This document shows, piece after piece, positions 63,457 to 64,000 of a stretch of DNA of 64,000 nucleotides; within the stretch, counting starts at the first letter, position 1; every line of letters begins with the position of its first letter. Source of the DNA: Roseiarcus sp963823165 (GTDB lineage Bacteria > Pseudomonadota > Alphaproteobacteria > Rhizobiales > Beijerinckiaceae); assembly GCA_963823165.1 (NCBI GenBank), contig CAWGKV010000038.1:16352-80351 (forward strand), written 5' to 3'. A program made the position numbers and the translations under genes. Below the pieces are notes generated by a model, which was not told where the DNA came from, ran no database searches, and saw only the letters and a list, made by a program, of their open reading frames with translations.

Positions 63457-64000
63457 TTACAGCTCGACGCCACATGTGCCGACGTCCATCGCATAGACCG
63501 AGGTGCTGGCGCAGATGAACAACAGGTTGTGGTGGTGCCCTCCGAAACAGAGATTGGCGGCCACTTCCGGCAGCACGATCGCGCCGGCGGCGTGCCATCC
63601 GGCGCGAACACGCGCACGCCCGTTCATGGCATGGTCAGCGACCAGCCACCAGCGGCCGGATGTTGCAGTCCTCATCCACACGGATGTCGTCGGCGATGTA
63701 GGGCTGAGGCACGTCTTGAAGTCGTGCGACGGCTGTCCATTGGAGAACACGCCGTCGTCGCCCACGTCATAGACGCGGATCAGCGTTTGCTTGAAGGCGC
63801 CGCCGAGTTCGCCGGGGACTGTAGGTGACATAGAATTTCTTCTCGTCGGGCGAGAAGCACAACCCGTCGGCATGCTGAAGTCGCCGACGACGACGTCCAT
63901 TTTCCCGGTCTTCGGATCGAGGCGGTAGACATTGCGCGGCAGCTCCGCCTCGCCGCGGTTGCCCTCGTGGTCGCCGCCGATGCCATAACTCGGGTCGGTG
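63457..64000 (-). pseudogene. SMP-30/gluconolactonase family, multiply frameshifted, runs off the window
   Basis: Pieces in different minus-strand frames add up to an SMP-30/gluconolactonase: GKMDVVVGDFSMPTG, then LCFSPDEKKFYVTYSP, then TLIRVYDVGDDGVFSNGQ, then PYIADDIRVDEDCNI, then TGVRVFAPDGTP, and the C-terminal IVLPEVAANLCFGGHHHN. At least four frame changes in about 400 bases. Family function: hydrolysis of sugar lactones. Either a true pseudogene or poor sequence at a contig end. The 63174-63456 interval has nothing else recognised. Confidence 0.8.

Overview
The window looks like the chromosome of a high-GC alphaproteobacterium, probably of the order Hyphomicrobiales (Rhizobiales). The support is the PhyR-NepR-EcfG general stress response (GSR) locus, a TrcR/DUF1013 cell-cycle regulator, an HWE-type histidine kinase, an RNase E with a large acidic insertion, paired Ku genes with LigD, and a HisG/HisZ pair. 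Genus cannot be fixed from sequence alone. All calls come from reading the sequence; no database search was run. || 0.4-14 kb is a stress-response island. It holds csbD, a PRC-barrel exported protein, an orphan NuoI-like ferredoxin, a GH15 glucoamylase/trehalase-like enzyme, a DUF1328 membrane protein, phyR, nepR-ecfG, a single-domain response regulator, a 35-residue membrane peptide, a DUF2934 protein, ku1, ligD-ku2 and an HWE kinase. Most transcription units here have a match to the EcfG promoter form (GGAAC, 16-17 nt spacer, C/NGTT) 30-70 nt upstream of the start codon, and a palindromic version lies between ku2-ligD and the HWE kinase. Stress signalling, DNA end-joining, carbohydrate turnover and envelope genes therefore appear to form one local regulon. 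|| 14-27.5 kb is mixed housekeeping: a glutathione transferase, a small exported protein, a class III cyclase, a hybrid histidine kinase, a lysophospholipase-like hydrolase, pyrG, a DUF4331 protein, trcR, and preT-preA (pyrimidine reduction) preceded by a RutR-like operator. || 27.6-30.6 kb is a small accessory islet with toxin-antitoxin debris: a frameshifted BrnT with an XRE/COG2944-like antitoxin, a BrnA-like antitoxin, a HEPN protein overlapping a gene of unknown function, and two broken MNT nucleotidyltransferases. || 30.8-36.6 kb has pcp, trmD, tRNA-Thr(GGT), hisG-hisZ, and the second copy of a dispersed repeat whose first copy (8.2-8.9 kb) carries an inserted palindromic element. || 36.8-51.4 kb is a long minus-strand run that reads as one catabolic/transport unit: SDR, FAH-family hydrolase, alpha/beta hydrolase, amidohydrolase, a LivH-LivM fusion permease, a periplasmic binding protein, LivG, a LivF fused to a Tm-1-like (UPF0261) domain, a flotillin-like protein, an SRPBCC protein and an SRPBCC-quinone oxidoreductase fusion. 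Its substrate is not evident. || 51.5-64 kb has tRNA-Thr(CGT), an SDR, a small inverted-repeat element, prfB with a programmed +1 frameshift, mrcA (PBP1A), an N-acetylmuramoyl-L-alanine amidase, rne, an AraD1/GguC-like protein and a badly frameshifted SMP-30/gluconolactonase gene at the edge. mrcA, the amidase and rne each carry a single frame change. Together with the shifts elsewhere this suggests that some breaks may be sequence indels rather than real gene decay.
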